Shown: piece by piece, positions 48,803-62,957 of the stretch
How the letters are laid out: the number at the start of each line of letters is the position of its first letter
Numbering within the stretch: the first letter of the stretch is position 1
Assembly (NCBI GenBank): GCA_019454045.1
Contig: SKCR01033656.1
Coordinates: forward strand, 124,001-188,000
DNA from: Zanthoxylum bungeanum
Taxonomy: Eukaryota; Streptophyta; Magnoliopsida; Sapindales; Rutaceae
Direction: 5' to 3'
Length of the DNA stretch: 64,000 nt
Notes under the pieces: model-generated
What the model saw: only the letters and a program-made list of their open reading frames with translations
Database searches by the model: none
What the model was told of the DNA's origin: nothing
Translations under genes and position numbers: made by a program

Positions 48803-50793
48803 TGTTGGGTTTCTACTATTGTCCCAAGATCAATTCAAGCAATTAAATCATGTGAATACAATAAAGAAGTATGGCAGAATCATACTTACAATGATCGGAT
48901 GTAAGATGCGAAGAACAACAAAAATTTATGCTCCTCATTGGAAGCTCTCGGCCATGTCCCACTTTATGCTCCATTTGTGTTCTTCAAGCTCCATGGAAAT
49001 GATCTTCAAGCTCCATGCTTTGGAATGGATTCCATGCTCATGGGAAAGGTTTCCCTATCACCTTTGTATGTCCTCTTTTGAGTGCTAGCTCCATTGAAAA
49101 ATTTGCAACAAACTTTTCATTTTCATCATTGTGACATTCGGCCAAAGGAAGAAATTATGGAGAGAAATGGCCTTTGGCCGAAACTAGAGGAGAGAGAGAG
49201 AGTGAATTGTGTTAATTTGGTTTCCAAAATCTAATACACAAAAACAATTACCAAAGTCAAATAAGGTACAAGGCAATAAAGCCTTCCAACCACCACAATC
49301 AATCATGATTAGTGACTTTATATCACATCACTCAAAGTGACATGACTTATATCACTTGATTGACTAGTGATTTGATGCTTGATGTGACTTGTGGGCCCAC
49401 TCGATTCGAAATGCGAGCGGCCCCGCAAACACTCCCGAGCACGAGTTTTTTAATTCCAAATCAACGAATTTTCCGTTGCGACGTAATTAAATCAAATTCA
49501 ATTAAATAATTATGCCTAGCAAAATTACTATTCACATCGCTAATGAATTAATTCTAAATTAACTCGTTCGCCCGAATTAAAATCTAATTTTAATTCCGCG
49601 TCGAAATCCAATTTCGTATAATATATTGAATATATTATTTTATCGATTAATTCCAAATTAATCGTTCTCTCGCTTTAAACAATATTTTATCCCAGGTAAA
49701 ATATCTTCGTAGTTAATCCCAGATTAATTTTCTCTCTCTTATTAATTAATCCCATATTAATAATGTGTGAGTCATACGTCATCGGTGAATCTTAAGGAAG
49801 CGACCCATGAGATCTCCGGATATGTTGGTAGTAAATCCGGTCATCGGACTATCCGAACACGTACGTACCTAGTACTAAATTTTTACCGATTTACAAGACA
49901 TGGTTGGCTTCTAGCAAAGCACCGTGCCTACCCAATTCTCCAGAAATATTCTTAAAGGATATATAATCTATATCAGGCGTAGTATACTAAGTATTGTGTA
50001 TATCGATCCAGTATCTAATGTCACGTGCTAGGTTTGGGGCTGGGAATGTGTATGTCTCGTACGAAACACATATCGCATATCTGATAACTATTCTTTATAA
50101 TCAGATAAACATGTCCTTGTCATAATATCCCGAAGGATGAAGAGCACCAGTTCCGTATCCTACGTGATCATCATCTCCATATGTCTGAAGTGAGACTTCC
50201 ATCTTGACATCACACCCAATACACTACGATTCTCAATATACCCAGAAAAGGCGTACACAGAACCTGTTAAAGCCCTGGATGACCAAAACCAAAGTATATT
50301 GATTGTCGCAAGTATTAGCGGTGTAAGTCTCAGGTTAAGACCAAATACACCTACCCTAAAGCGGACTCACATAGACACACAAACATACTTCCAATGGGAT
50401 TCCGCAGGGTCTATCCAGAGCGAAGCTATTTCCGTACCATCGGTAAAACACAACCTCCTATCGCACTTGCATAAGTATCCAATACTTAAATATATGAGAA
50501 CTATATCGTTATGCTCCTACAACGCACAAGTACAATACTAGTCATTCCGCATTACTGATGTCCAATCTCGATAATACTACGACCAGGGATGTTTAATGAT
50601 TAAACCATTATGGATTGATACTGTCTCATATCATCTCAATTCGTAACTAATCATAAGGACTTTTATCATTTATGTATCTTGGTAATCCAATTACAAATGT
50701 TAAAAGAGCAATTTCCTTTGTCACATAGTTAATTTGTACAACAACACCATGATCTGTACAAATACTGATGCTATGGGTCATAATTGTCCAAAA
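48803..50793 (-). repeat. 3' LTR of element H (1,991 bp, type 2)
   Basis: On + it begins TGTTGGGTTTCTAC and ends GTCCAAAA, where the TG terminus is mutated, next to the reverse-complement PPT. The hairpin ladder is at about 49440-49765 with arms such as GAATTAAAAT/ATTTTAATTC. The open frame at 48819-49088 lies wholly in LTR sequence and is not conserved in the other copies. Confidence 0.9.
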
Positions 50794-50804
50794 ATCTCCC
50801 ACTT
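50794..50804 (-). other. Polypurine tract of element H
   Basis: The minus strand reads AAGTGGGAGAT, identical to that of A and B. It shows that the adjacent LTR is the 3' LTR of a minus-strand element. Confidence 0.87.
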
Positions 50805-50829
50805 GGCCTATAGCCAATCACTAAGGTGT

Positions 50830-53800
50830 CTTACACCTGAACTATGTACGGGTGGCTAAAACTTCTGCTGAGAAACAACCTTCGTTAGCGGATTTATAAG
50901 GTTATCATCTTATGTGATTTATTCGATCATCACATCGCCACGATGTATGATCCGATGAATCAGATGAAACCAGTTTAAAATACATATCGGATCGTTGATG
51001 AGACTTTAATTCTTTAGCCTATGTTGTAGCCTAGCTCAGCTGCTAACAGAACTACTTCTAATCTAATTAGAATTGTTTAGATCCAAAATGCTACTCTTGC
51101 TGCGTCAGTTGTAGCAAAGTTCTACTTTTGTTGTTTATTCGGTAACAGTATCTTACTTGGAAGATTTCCACCTCACTGTTTCGTTATTCAAACTATATAG
51201 TACCGTTTCGCGACTTATAGTCGTCTTTGTTGGTTTGGAAACTTGCAGTAGTGAATCCAGTCACCTCAAGTTCTCATTCTCCATTACTTAAGAAAGCATC
51301 CTTAGTTCATCTAAGATACTAAAGGATGTTCTTAATATCAATCCAGTGACTATCACTTGAATTGGACTGATTGTGACTCCATATGCTCAAAGCGTATGAG
51401 ACACCAGGTCGTATACATTTATTTTAATGTACGAGTTCTCGGAGAGTACCAATAACTTTTAGATCTATCCCAGTAGATCCTTATTCCTAGAATAAAGGTT
51501 GTCTCTCCCAAGAATTCTACTGAGAATTTTCATGAAAGCCAAGCTTTCACCGATTGTATTATGGGAATATCATTTCCAAGAAATGATATATCATCATTAT
51601 ATAGGACATTCACTGTCAGTGCGCTCCCACTAACCTCTTTATATACACAAGAATCATATTCGTTTTGAATTAAATCATAAACCATTATTATTACATCAAA
51701 ATAATTGTTCCAAGAACATAATGCTTGCTTCAATCCATACATGGATCGAATTAACTCGCAAACCCTGTTTGCTTGTTTTGGTACGACAAAACCGTTAGGA
51801 TGCTGATAAACATCCTCCAAAAGGTTTCCGTTATGGAAATCGATCCTGATGTTCTGCTGCCAAATTTCATAAATGAAACATGCAGCATTAGCAAGCATTA
51901 TCCAAATGGATTCAACCATGGCAACAGACAAAAGGATTCGTCGTAACCAACACTATGTTGATGAAGATACCCTTTCTGTACAAGCTTAGCTATGTTCATT
52001 TATATGTTGCCATTCATGTATGTCTTCCTTGAAGACCTTTATAGTACCAACAGACACAATATCTTACGGTACAACAACCAGTGTCCAAACATGGTTGGTA
52101 TACATGAAATCCATTTCAGACATTATGGCACTTTGCCATAATAGGTAGTCGATACCTTATATCACTTCCTCATACGTAATTAGTTTTCTCAATAAGATTG
52201 ACATCTTTATGAGGTGAGATCAGAAACCCATTCCTCCCAGGTTGTCTTTTGACTCTCTCCAACTACGCAGTTCTTGTGTATTTGAAGATTATGATACAGG
52301 TTCATCCTTGATGAACTGTTTGTGTTCCATTAGGGAATCGGTGCCTAGAACAATATTACTTCGATTTTCATCGAGTTTTACTATCCTCCCACTTACCACT
52401 GCATATATGTATTCCTATTAGGAAAACTGCATGGTGAGCAACAATTACATTGTTCTCTTGTGAGATGTATAAGTATTATACTTTGGTTTCCCTAGGATAA
52501 CCGACAAATTAGGCACTTATCTGATTTGGGTTCTAGTTTGGTATCATCCAAACATATGCCTAGCATTCCCAAATCATCTGGAATGAGAAAACTCGGTTTC
52601 TTTCCTGTTCAAATCTAATAGGAATTCTGTCAAACAGATTTTCATGGACCTTATTCAAAATAAGTATTGCACTGTTAAATGCTTATCCCTTGAAGGAAAA
52701 TGGTAGCTCAGAGCGACTCATGATTAACCTTATCATGTCTAACAAAATTCAGTTTATCTCTTCGGACATACCATCAGAATTGAGGTGTTCCGGGAATAGT
52801 CCACTATGAAAGAATACTATACTCTTTCAGGTAGTCAAGAAACTTATTGCTTAAGTATTTTCCATCTCGGTCTTACTGTGACGGTATAATACTTTAGCCG
52901 ATCTATCTAACTACTTCGTGTCGAAACTGTTTGAATAACTCAAAAGTTTCCGATTTATGTTTCAAAAGAAACACATAACCATAACGCGATGCCACATCCG
53001 TAAAGGTTACGAAGTATCACTATTCACCTTTAGCCTAGCTAGATATAGGCCCACTTATGTCACTATGAACGAGGGCTAATAGATCGGTGGCACTTACACT
53101 TTTACCAAGTAAAAGGTATTTTAGGCAATTTGCCCAATAAACTAGATTCGTAGACTTCATTTGAATATAATCAAATCCATCCTAGTACCCACGCTTCAAA
53201 ACTGTGGATATACGAGTCTTGTTTAATGTGTCACAAACAACACTGCCACAAATAAGTCTTATCTCATTAAATCAGTTTAAGCTATTTGTTTGTCATGTTA
53301 TATGTTTGAGATTTATTATATTCAAAATATAAATATTATTATTCACATCTAATGTGCTTATTTCAATATCATCTTTATAAAATAAAACACTTTAGTGTTC
53401 TAGAATATAAACGTATAATCGCAACGAGTTATGCTCGATATAGAGATAACGTTTTTAGTCAAACTAGGTACATTATAATAGTTTCCTAATTTAAGTACAC
53501 ACCCGAAGGGCAGTTCCTAAACTTAGGTTTCGATGGTTAAAACAGCGACTCTCGTCCCATTTACGATTCGCACATAAATCTCGTCTGAAGTTAGTATCCT
53601 ATTAATAAGCAGATTCTGCCCATCAGTACATATTTATGTACCACACTTAGTGTCTAAAATCCAATTTTAATACTAGTAGTGAACATGTTTATGAAATCAG
53701 AGTCTTGCCCTTTCTTCTATTCCTTCATGTCTGCCTTGTCCACACGACAACCACGCTTCCATTGACCCTGTTTGCCACAGTTTTAGGCAGATATTTTGGG

Positions 53801-54333
53801 ATATGTTCTTTCTCATCCTAGAAGACTGTGATGATTTTTCCTTTGCCCTTATCCACATACCCCGAAGCCTTCGGCCATGCCTTGACATTCTGGGATGTCG
53901 AAGTAAGATGCGCCTTGCGCTTCTTGCCCTTTTGCAAACATTGGCTTTGTCTCATTGAGCATAGCCATTAACTCTCCAAGAGTTGTCTTTTGCAATTAAT
54001 GCTTCTAAGATCTAAGTATAGACCTATAAAGATCCTTCAATTTCAACATCATGGTTTAAAAATCTAATCCTTAGTCATGACGAAGAAATTAAGGAGTTAT
54101 TATGGCAAGGATAACAGATTAAGCACTAAATTTATCATCACATAAATCTTCCAAAGATCATGCTCTAATATTTACTCAACTTCAGGCTTAGGCCCAAGAT
54201 GTCATTTTATCAAATAAAATAACTTCTCGTATCTCAAAACTATCCTGAGGTTTTTTTCCCAATATGAAAATTAAACCATTTAAATACATTTTCATCCAAT
54301 ATTATGTTTTAAATGCTCAATCTTTCAATTTAT
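50830..54333 (-). pseudogene. Decayed copia gag-pol of element H
   Basis: On minus, from right to left: the gag start equivalent is near 54333, the zinc-knuckle region near 53760-53790, protease about 53480-53680, integrase about 52160-53260, RT about 51400-52160 and RNase H about 50850-51400. The longest readable stretch (51530-51931, 133 codons) is RT. It includes the GFVVPKQAN and SMYGLKQA blocks and an active-site YNDD instead of YVDD. This substitution and many neighbouring changes are shared with element A. No intact product is possible. Confidence 0.85.
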
Positions 54334-56270
54334 CTTGATTCTAATGGTCCAACTATTTAATCAACGATTTCAGGTTCATTTAATATAATGATTACTATAG
54401 TCTAACTATATAATCAACTATAATTAAATTAGTTAAATTCAATTATATTGATTACTATAATCCAATTATAAAATCAACTATGAATTGAAATAGTTTGAAT
54501 ACAGTCCAACTGTTTAATTTAAAACAACATTGAATATTAGTCCAACTAATATAATTATTATTAAATAATTGACGAATAATGAAATGAGCGCGTATGGCAA
54601 GTATCTAAACGAAATTGAAAATCTAATACTTGCCTCCCACTATTTTTCGGCGAGCCTCTAACCCTCTGTTGAGTACTCGGGAAACCTTGTTTCCTAGTGG
54701 GCTAGGATCTCGTTAAATGACACAATCTTGACTTTGGCCAACAAATTGTATGATATTTAACTATGTAGATCTCTAAGATCAATTAGATCCTATCCAATTC
54801 CTAGATCCAGTATGTGGACATCCAAGTCCAAAACACATATCTTATATATGCCAATATATCTAATATATTCCCTAACCTTTTTTCTCTGAATCAACTAAGC
54901 CTTGGCTTTGGCACAACAAACTTAATGATCGTAGTTAAGCGGAACCCATTGACTTTGTAAAGCTTCGTAATCAATGTCGATGGACAAGAAGTGATCTTGA
55001 CTTTAGCCAACAAATCACAACTTGGACAAGACACCGATATGGAACAAAGTCTTCATGATTCAAACACATCCGCGACGGAAAAAGGTATTGACTTTGGCCA
55101 ACAAACCAGTGCCAATCTTGGATCTTGAGTAAGAATCACTTAATGGAAGGAAAAATGCTTAATATGTTTTGAGGGTTTTTCGCGTAATTGGCAACCAATT
55201 AATTATCTTTAATAAGGTCTCATCATCATACACCCTTAAACATGCATTCTAAAAGCATAATATGGCGCATAAATAAATTTAATAATGATATGCGGATGGA
55301 TACTTAACACATTTTGTTCCTAGAACAAATCTCTCCATTTCCTCTCTCTCGCTAGCACTATTCTAACTTCTACCCAATTACAGAACACTTCTAAAGAAAC
55401 CTCATTTACATTGAGGGGAATAGGTGAGAAGAGAAATACAAAGAGAAAGGAGGTAATAGGCTGGACACGCAAGTCCAATTTAATAAATTCTAAATTTATT
55501 ACAACAATTTCCAAAATTGCCCTCACCCATCTAATATCCATCCGATATATATTATTCATACATCGCATCCATGTATTCACACAAAGCATGTTATCAATCA
55601 ATCTAATCCAATTAATTAATCTGAAATTAATGACCATCCAATGTTCAAACAATGATTTGATTTGCGCGAGTCCAACTCGATTTAAGAATTAGTACTCGAA
55701 GTAAGAATTCTTGAATTATATCAAACTACAACATTAAATCCAATTTTGTTCATATTCAATACTAATTCATTATTTAATTCCAAATTAAATAACTACACTT
55801 TATTAATGAACCTTAACGACTTATATTCTAAATCTATTCATTACGGGTGTCCAAGCCCGATTAACATCAAATGTCGTTTAATTAAAGTCCAATGGGCTTT
55901 CAATTAATTTCATACTTGGCCCAACCAAGCCCATTAAGGCCAAATTCAACTTTACAAGCCCAATTCCAAATTTGGCCCAATTAACTAAATTCCAAATTTC
56001 ATAATTTAATTAACCTAAGTGTATAACCATAATTAATTAACCAAATTAACATTTCCAAAACACCATTTACCCAATTAATTATGCTTATCATCATCAACAC
56101 ATGTCCCACACATTTGATCAAAAATCAATCATTTTCTATGCTTCTACACTCACGACAATTAAGGTTTTACATTGTTCGATTCCGATTTCAATCTAATTGA
56201 ATCCTAAATCACCATATCCCTTTCTTCCAACTCATCCAATGATCAAAAAACAAAATCACCATGACATTAG
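54334..56270 (-). mobile_element. Leader of element H, truncated by element I
   Basis: This untranslated leader has three TTGGCCAAAGTCAAG-type motifs on minus (near 54726, 54991 with one change, and 55087), a PPT-like purine run near 54637, and pre-gag hairpin units. It stops at 56270 at the same leader position where A entered B. Open frames here (for example 55320-55652) are fortuitous. Confidence 0.8.
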
Positions 56271-58341
56271 TGTTGGACAATTATGACCCATATCGTCAAT
56301 ATTTGTACAGAACATGGTGTTGTTGTACAAATTAACTATGTGACAAGGAAATTGCACTCTAATCATTTGTGATTAGATCACCTTAGATGTATGAATGATG
56401 AGAGGTCCATATGATTAGTTCCTAGATTGAGATGATATGAGACATTATCAATCCACGAAAGATTAATCATTTAAATATCCCTAGTCAGAGTATTATCGAG
56501 ATAGGACATCGGTAATGCGTAAAAGACTAGTATCGCACTTGTGCGCATTGTGAGGGCACAACGGTATAGTTCTCATATGTTTAAGTATTGGATACTTATG
56601 CAAGTGCGGTAGGATGTTGTGTTTCACCAATGGTACGGGAAACAGCTTCGCTCTGGATAGACCCCCTCGGAATCCCATTGGTAGTATGACTGTGTGTCTA
56701 TGGGAGTCCGACGTCAGGGTAGGTGTATTTGGTCTTCACCTGAGACTTGCATCGCTAATGCTTACGACAATCAATATACTTTGGTTGAGGTCATCCAGGG
56801 CTTTATCCGGTTCTGTGTACGCCGATACTGGGTATATTGAGAATCGTAGAGTATTGGGTGTGATGTCAAGACAGAAGTATCACTCCAGTCATAGTGGAGA
56901 TGATGTCACGCAGGATACGGTATTAGTGCTCTTAAGTGTTGCGCAACCATCGGGATATTATGACCAGGTCATGTATATCCGATTATAGAGAATAGTTACC
57001 AGACATCCGCCATGTGCTTCGTACGGGGCAGACAAAACTCTAGCCCAGGCCTAGCACATGGCCATCCGATACTGGATCGAGATGCCCGATACGATGTATG
57101 CTACGCCTAATATAGATCATATATTCCTGTAAGGATATTTCCGGAGAATTGGGTAGGCATGGCGCTTTGCTAGAAGCCAACCTTGTCTTGTGAATCGATA
57201 AAATGTAGTACTTGGTACGTACGTGTTCAGATAGTCCGACCACCGTATTTACTGCCAACAAATCTGGGGATCTCATGGGTCGCTTCCCAATGATTCACCG
57301 ATGACGTATGACTCGCACTTTAATTAATTTAGGATTAATTAGAAGAGAGAGAAAATTAATCTGGGATTAATTTCGCAGATATCTTATCTAGGATAAAATA
57401 TCTATAAAAGAGAGATAACGATTAATTTGGAATTAATCGGTAAATTAATATATTTGATATATTAAACGAAATTGGATTTCGACGCGGAATTAAAATTAGA
57501 TTTTAATTCGGGTGAACAAATTAATTTAGAATTAATTCATTAGCGACGTGAATAGTGAATTCGCTAGGCGTAATCATTTAATTACGACGCAACGGAAAAT
57601 TTGCAAATTAGGAATTAGCGAACCCGAGCCCGAGAGTGATTATGAGTGCATTCGCATTTCGAATTCGAGTGCGGCACGCAAGTCACATCAAGCGTCAAAT
57701 CATTCGTCACATCAAGCGTCAAATCACTTGTCACTTTGAGTGATGTGACTTGACAACATGTCACTTTATTAAAGTTGATGTGACTTGATGGACATTGATG
57801 TTGGAGTGTGGAACACTCAAGCTTATTAAAGTTGGTATATTTGACTTTTTGAAAGTTAAATTAAAAATGGAAAATCATTTATTTATTTAGAAAATATATA
57901 AAGGAAATGATTTACACCATTTACCAACTTAACCCAAATCTCTCTACACTAATTCTTCTTGATCTCTCTCTCTCAAAGTGGCGCCCAAAGGGCTGCTCAC
58001 TGTCCAGAAATGGCGTGAACCATGGAGGATAAATCACTGATTTTTATGGCAAAAATCATGGTGCTAACACACTTAGAAGTCATACGAAGGTGTTAGGGAA
58101 ACCCACCCACGATCCGGGAACCGTTTGACACAAGTTCGAAGCTCAAATTCATGGAACAAAACTGAAATTACAAGGTAGTGGACTGCTGTAGTTTGGCGCC
58201 CCTTGGAGGTGGAAATCTCATTTTTGTTCTTCATCAAATCGTCTCAACCGATCGATGTGAGTATTCCGCAACTTCTTCGATTTGTTTTCACACATATTTC
58301 ATGCTTGTTTGATGATCTTGGGACCTAGAACAAAACCACCA
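56271..58341 (+). repeat. 5' LTR of element I (2,071 bp, type 2)
   Basis: The LTR runs from TGTTGGACAATTATGACC to ACCACCA. It is longer than the other Angela-type LTRs. Contributors include a duplicated CACATCAAGCGTCAAATCA segment near 57684-57731 and extra sequence near 57960-58200. The hairpin ladder at about 57310-57550 has its own arm sequences, for example GAATTAAAAT/ATTTTAATTC, and a longer imperfect pair with AGATAT/ATATCT. Confidence 0.88.
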
Positions 58342-60831
58342 ATGGCATCAAGAGCCTAGGTTCAAGCATGAAACTTTTAGGGTTAAAAATTGGGTAAATT
58401 GATTTTGAGCATGTTTTGGTTAAATTATTTGATTGAATATGTTTAAATGATGTTTAATTGAAGTTTGATTGGATCAATTTCATGAAATTGTGTTTGGAAC
58501 AAATTTCCCCTAAATTGATGTGTTGACCGAATCTTAGGGTTCATATTTGATCTTGGAATTTTTTTGATTTTGATTCATTGGATGAGTTGGAATCATATGG
58601 ATAATATTAATTTGAGATTGAATTGGATTGAATTTTTAATTGAACAAAAATCCCAAAATTCCTTACTTGGCCGAATGCATAAAGCCTTTTAATGTCTTGG
58701 AATTTTGATTTTTTAATTCATTGGATGTGTTGGAAATCATTCGGGATGAGGACTTAATATCGATTGTGAAATTAATTGGATTGAATTCGAATCGGATAAA
58801 AAGTCCCTCCTTGGCCGAGACACTTTAAGCATGTAAATGGGTTTGATTTTTCATCAAAGTATGTTGGACATGTGATCATGATAAAAGCATGATTAATTGG
58901 ACAAATTTGTGTTTTAGAAATGTTAATTTGGGTAATTAATCATGTTATACACTTTAAGTAATTAAATTGTAAATTTGGAATTTGGTAATTTAATTATTTG
59001 GGCCTTAAAATTGGATTTGGGCTTTTAATGTTGTAAATGGGCTTGTTGGGCTTTGTTGTACAAAGTAAGGTTAAGGCAAATTGGATTGGATCCAATTGGG
59101 CTCAAAACCACTTCCATTAAGCCCAATTGCGACTTAATGAACCTTTAAGTTTAATTGGGCCTAAAGGGCCAAGATTGATTTATGGGCTTATGGGGTAAAT
59201 CCCGGATTGGATTTTGGTTATTCGGTTTGACCCGAGTTGACCAAAAGTCCACGCCTTAAGAAATCAATTAAAAGTCCATTGGACTTTAATTGAATTGACG
59301 TTGGACGTTAATCGGTCTTTGAGACGCGTTACGATTAAATTTGGAATTTAAGTCGTAAAAGGTTTATTATTAAGTGTAATATTTAATTTGGAATTAAATA
59401 ATGAATTAGTATTAAATACATGTTAAATTGGATTTAATGATGTAGTTTAATTTAATTCAAGAATTCGTACTTTGAGTACTTATTCGCAAAACGAGTTTGA
59501 CTCGAGCAAAATCAAATCATTGTTTAAATATTGGATGATCACTAATTATCAGATTAATTAATTTGATTAGATTGATTGATAACATACTTGTGTGAATACA
59601 TGGTTGTGATGAATGAATATTGTATATCGGATGGATATTAGTCGGGTGGGGGCAATTTTGGAAATTGTTGTAATAAATTCGATTTATTAAATTGGACCTG
59701 CATGTCCAGCCTTATCATCTCTATTCTCTTTGTATTCTCTTCTCACCTATTCCCCTCAATGTAAATGAGGTTTCTTTAGAAGTGTAGTGTAACAGGTAGA
59801 AGTTATACAAGTGCTAGTTTGAGAGAGAAAGGGAGAGATTTGATCTAGGATCAATGTGTTAAGTATCCATCCGCATATCATTATTATTTATTTTCATATG
59901 TGCTTTATTATGTATTTAGAATGCATGTTTAAGGGTGTATGATGATGAGACCTTAAAAAAGATAATAAATTGGTAGCCAATTTGCATGCGAAAAATCCTC
60001 ATCAAATATCATGCGTTTTTCCTTCCATTGAGTGATTCTTACTCAATATCCGAGATTGGCATTGGGTTGTTGGCCAAAGTCAAGCCCTTTGTCCGTCAAA
60101 GATGTGTTTGAATCACGGGAGTTTTGTTCTATATTGGTGTCTTGTCCAAGTTATGGTTTGTTGGCCAAAGTCAAGACCACTTCTTGTCCATTGACATTGA
60201 TTACGAAGCTTTCCATGGTCAATGGGTCGCGCTTGACTGGGATCATTAGGTTTGTTGTGCCAAAGCCAAGGCCTAGTTGATTCAGAGGAAAAAGGTTAGG
60301 CTACATATTGGATATGTAGGCATATATAAGATATATGTTTCGGACTTGGATGTCCACCTACCGGATCTAGGAATTAGATTGGATCCAATTGATCTTAGAG
60401 ATCTACCTAGTTAATTATCATACAATTTGTTGGCCAAAGTCAAGATTGTGTGACATTTAACGGGATCCTAGCCCACTAGGAAACGCGGTTTCCCGAGTAC
60501 TCGACATAGGGTTAGAGGCTCGCCGAAAAATAGTGGGAGACAAGAATTGAATTTGAAATATTCGTTCAATTACTCGCCATACGCGCTCAAATAAATATCA
60601 CACATCATATAAATTAAAAGTATTAGTTGGACTAATATTTAATGTTGTTTTAATTAATATAGTTGGACTATATTCAAACAAATTCAATATATAGTTGATT
60701 TTATAATTGGATTATACTAATCAATATAATTGAATTAAAATTATAGTTGATTAAATAGTTAGACTATTGTAATCATTATAATAAATAATACTTAAATAAA
60801 TTGATTAAATAGTTGGATTATTAAAATCAAG
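58342..60831 (+). mobile_element. Leader of element I
   Basis: This untranslated leader has TTGGCCAAAGTCAAG motifs at 60070, 60161 and 60430, with the same spacing as in A and B. A PPT-like AAAAATAGTGGGAG lies near 60527, and AT-rich repeats with inverted symmetry lie at about 60620-60830. No genuine open frame is seen. Confidence 0.8.
58343..58356 (+). other. Primer-binding site of element I
   Basis: TGGCATCAAGAGCC, one base after the LTR end, is a diverged initiator-tRNA-Met site. Confidence 0.75.
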
Positions 60832-62780
60832 AAACATTGAAAAGTTGGACATTTAAAATATAATCTGGGATTAAAATATTTAAATGGTTTAAATTTCAAA
60901 TTGGGGATAATTTCAGGATGGTCCTGGAAATAAATAATAAGTTACTTTATTTGATAAAATAACCTATTATGCCTAAGCCCTGAATTAAGAAAATAAGTAG
61001 AGCATAATCTTTGGAAGGTTTATGCTATGATAAATTTAGTGTTTAATTCAAAATACTTGTCATAAATCTATGTTTAGATTTATGAAGTATTAAAATTGTA
61101 ATTAATAATTCTTGGAGAATTAATGACTATTCTCGATGAGATAAAATCAAACTTTGCAATTAGGCAAGTTGCGCAAGGCACACCTTACTTCAATATTCTA
61201 GAAACCCAAGGCCTGGCCAAAGGCTTCAGAAATATTAAAAAGGGTAAAGGAAAATTCATTATAATCTTTTTGAAAGATAAAAGACATATCCCAAAGTGAC
61301 TGCCGTTTGGATATGGCAGACACGAAGGAATTAAAGAAAGGGCAAGGCTCTGACTTTAAATAAATTTGTCAAAATTATGTTCATTACTAGTATTAAAATT
61401 GGATTTTAAAATACTTATTGTGGTACATAAAATATATGTATTGGTGTTCAGAATCTGCTGTGAGTAGGATACTAACTTCAAGCTAAGATTAATTTGCGAA
61501 TCGAAAATGGGACGAAAGTCGCTGTTTCGACCGTAGAATCCTAACTGTTATAATGTAACTAGTTTGACTAGAAACATTATCTTTATATCAGTGTTTAATC
61601 CATTATGGATAAACCTTTATATTCTAGAACACTAAAGTATTTCATTATATGAAGATGATATTTAGATAAACGCATTAGATGTGAATAACAGTATTTATAT
61701 TTTGAATATGAATAAATCTCAAACATATAATATGACATATAAATAGCTCAAACTGACTTGATCAGTAAAGACTTATTTGTGGCATTGTTGTCTAGGACAC
61801 AATTAAACAAGACTCGTATATCCACACTTTTGAAGATTGGGTACTAGGACTGATTTGAATATTCAAATAAAGTCTGCGAATCTAGTTTATTAGGTAAAGT
61901 ACCTAAAACACTATGTACTTGGTAATAGTGAAAGTGCCACCGATATGTAAGCCCTATTCATGGTGAAGTAAATGAGCCCATATCTAGCTAGGCTAGAAGT
62001 GGATATGAATATTTCGTGACCTTAACGGATGTGGCATCACGTTATGCTTATGTGTTTCTTTTGAAGAACACAAATCGGAAACTTTTAAAGTTTCGACACG
62101 AAGTAGACAGACAGATCGGCTATAGTATTATACCGTCAAAGTAAGACCGTAATGGAAAATACATAAGCAATAAGTTTCATAAATGCTTGAAAGAGTATGG
62201 TATTCTTTCAAATGAGGACTCCTCCCGAGACACGTTAGTTTGACGGTGTGTCCTAACGGAGAAACCAAATTTTATTGGACATAATAAAGTTGATCATGAG
62301 TTGCTCTAAGCTACTATTTCCTTCAATGGATAAGCATTAAACAATGCAAAACTTATTTTGAATAAGGTTCCATGTAAATTCTGTTTGACAGACTTCATAT
62401 TGGATATGAACCGGAAAGAAATAGGGTTTCACACTTCTGATGATTTGGGAATGCTGGGTATACGTTTAGATGATAACAAACTAAAACCCAAATTAGATAA
62501 GTGCCAAATGTAGGTTATCCTAGGGAAAAACCATAAGTATAGTACTTATACATCTCACTAGAGAACAATGTGATTGTTGCTCACCATGCGATTTTCCCAA
62601 GAGGAATACCGATATGCAGTGGTAAGTGGGAGGATGGTATAACTCGATGAAAAATCAGAGTAATATTGTTCCAGGCACGAAGTACTTAATGGAACACAAA
62701 TAGTTTATCAAGGATGAAACTATACCATTAATCTTCCTATACACAAGAACCGCATAGATCGGAGAGAATCAGAAAACAAC
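60832..62780 (+). pseudogene. Decayed copia gag-protease-integrase of element I
   Basis: The gag start equivalent is near 60832. The zinc-knuckle region near 61290-61320 has lost its cysteines, the protease region is near 61390-61420, and integrase spans about 61950-62640. It shows the decayed-subfamily signatures, such as TATAGTACTTATACA near 62540, where B has an open frame. No reading frame survives beyond short pieces. Confidence 0.82.
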
Positions 62781-62957
62781 ATGGGGTCGACCAACCGACT
62801 ACGTATGAGGAAGTGATACAAGGTATCACTTAATGGAACACAAATAGTTCCACAAATAGTTCCACGAAGTACTTAATGGAACACAAATAGTTCATCAAGG
62901 ATGAAACTATACCATTAATCTTCCTATACACAAGAACCGCATAGATCGGAGAGAATC
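62684..62957 (+). repeat. Direct duplication within element I pol
   Basis: A segment of about 97 bp beginning CACGAAGTACTTAATGG occurs at 62684-62780 and again at about 62862-62957, nearly identical. Between them are a displaced pol piece (CCAACCGACTACGTATGAGG near 62792) and a short repeat of AAATAGTTCCAC. This is not the order found in A, so the site has been rearranged. Confidence 0.88.

Larger units (their letters stand above)
48803..56270 (-). mobile_element. Element H: Angela-type retrotransposon, 3' part, decayed
   Basis: The element reads on minus. It has a 3' LTR (48803-50793), PPT, decayed pol and gag, and a leader ending at 56270, where element I is inserted. The 5' LTR is not seen and should lie beyond I, outside the window. 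It inserted into D's reverse transcriptase. The LTR is type 2 like B, yet its coding region is the decayed type shared with A, F and I. Confidence 0.87.
56271..62957 (+). mobile_element. Element I: Angela-type retrotransposon, 5' part, decayed
   Basis: The element reads on plus with a 5' LTR (56271-58341), PBS (58343-58356), leader, decayed gag and the first half of pol. The pol sequence is scrambled after about 62780 and interrupted by filler at 62958; a short continuation is seen at 63933-64000. The 3' part lies outside the window. It is inserted in the leader of H in opposite orientation. ATTAG (56266-56270) is the expected left TSD copy. Confidence 0.85.
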
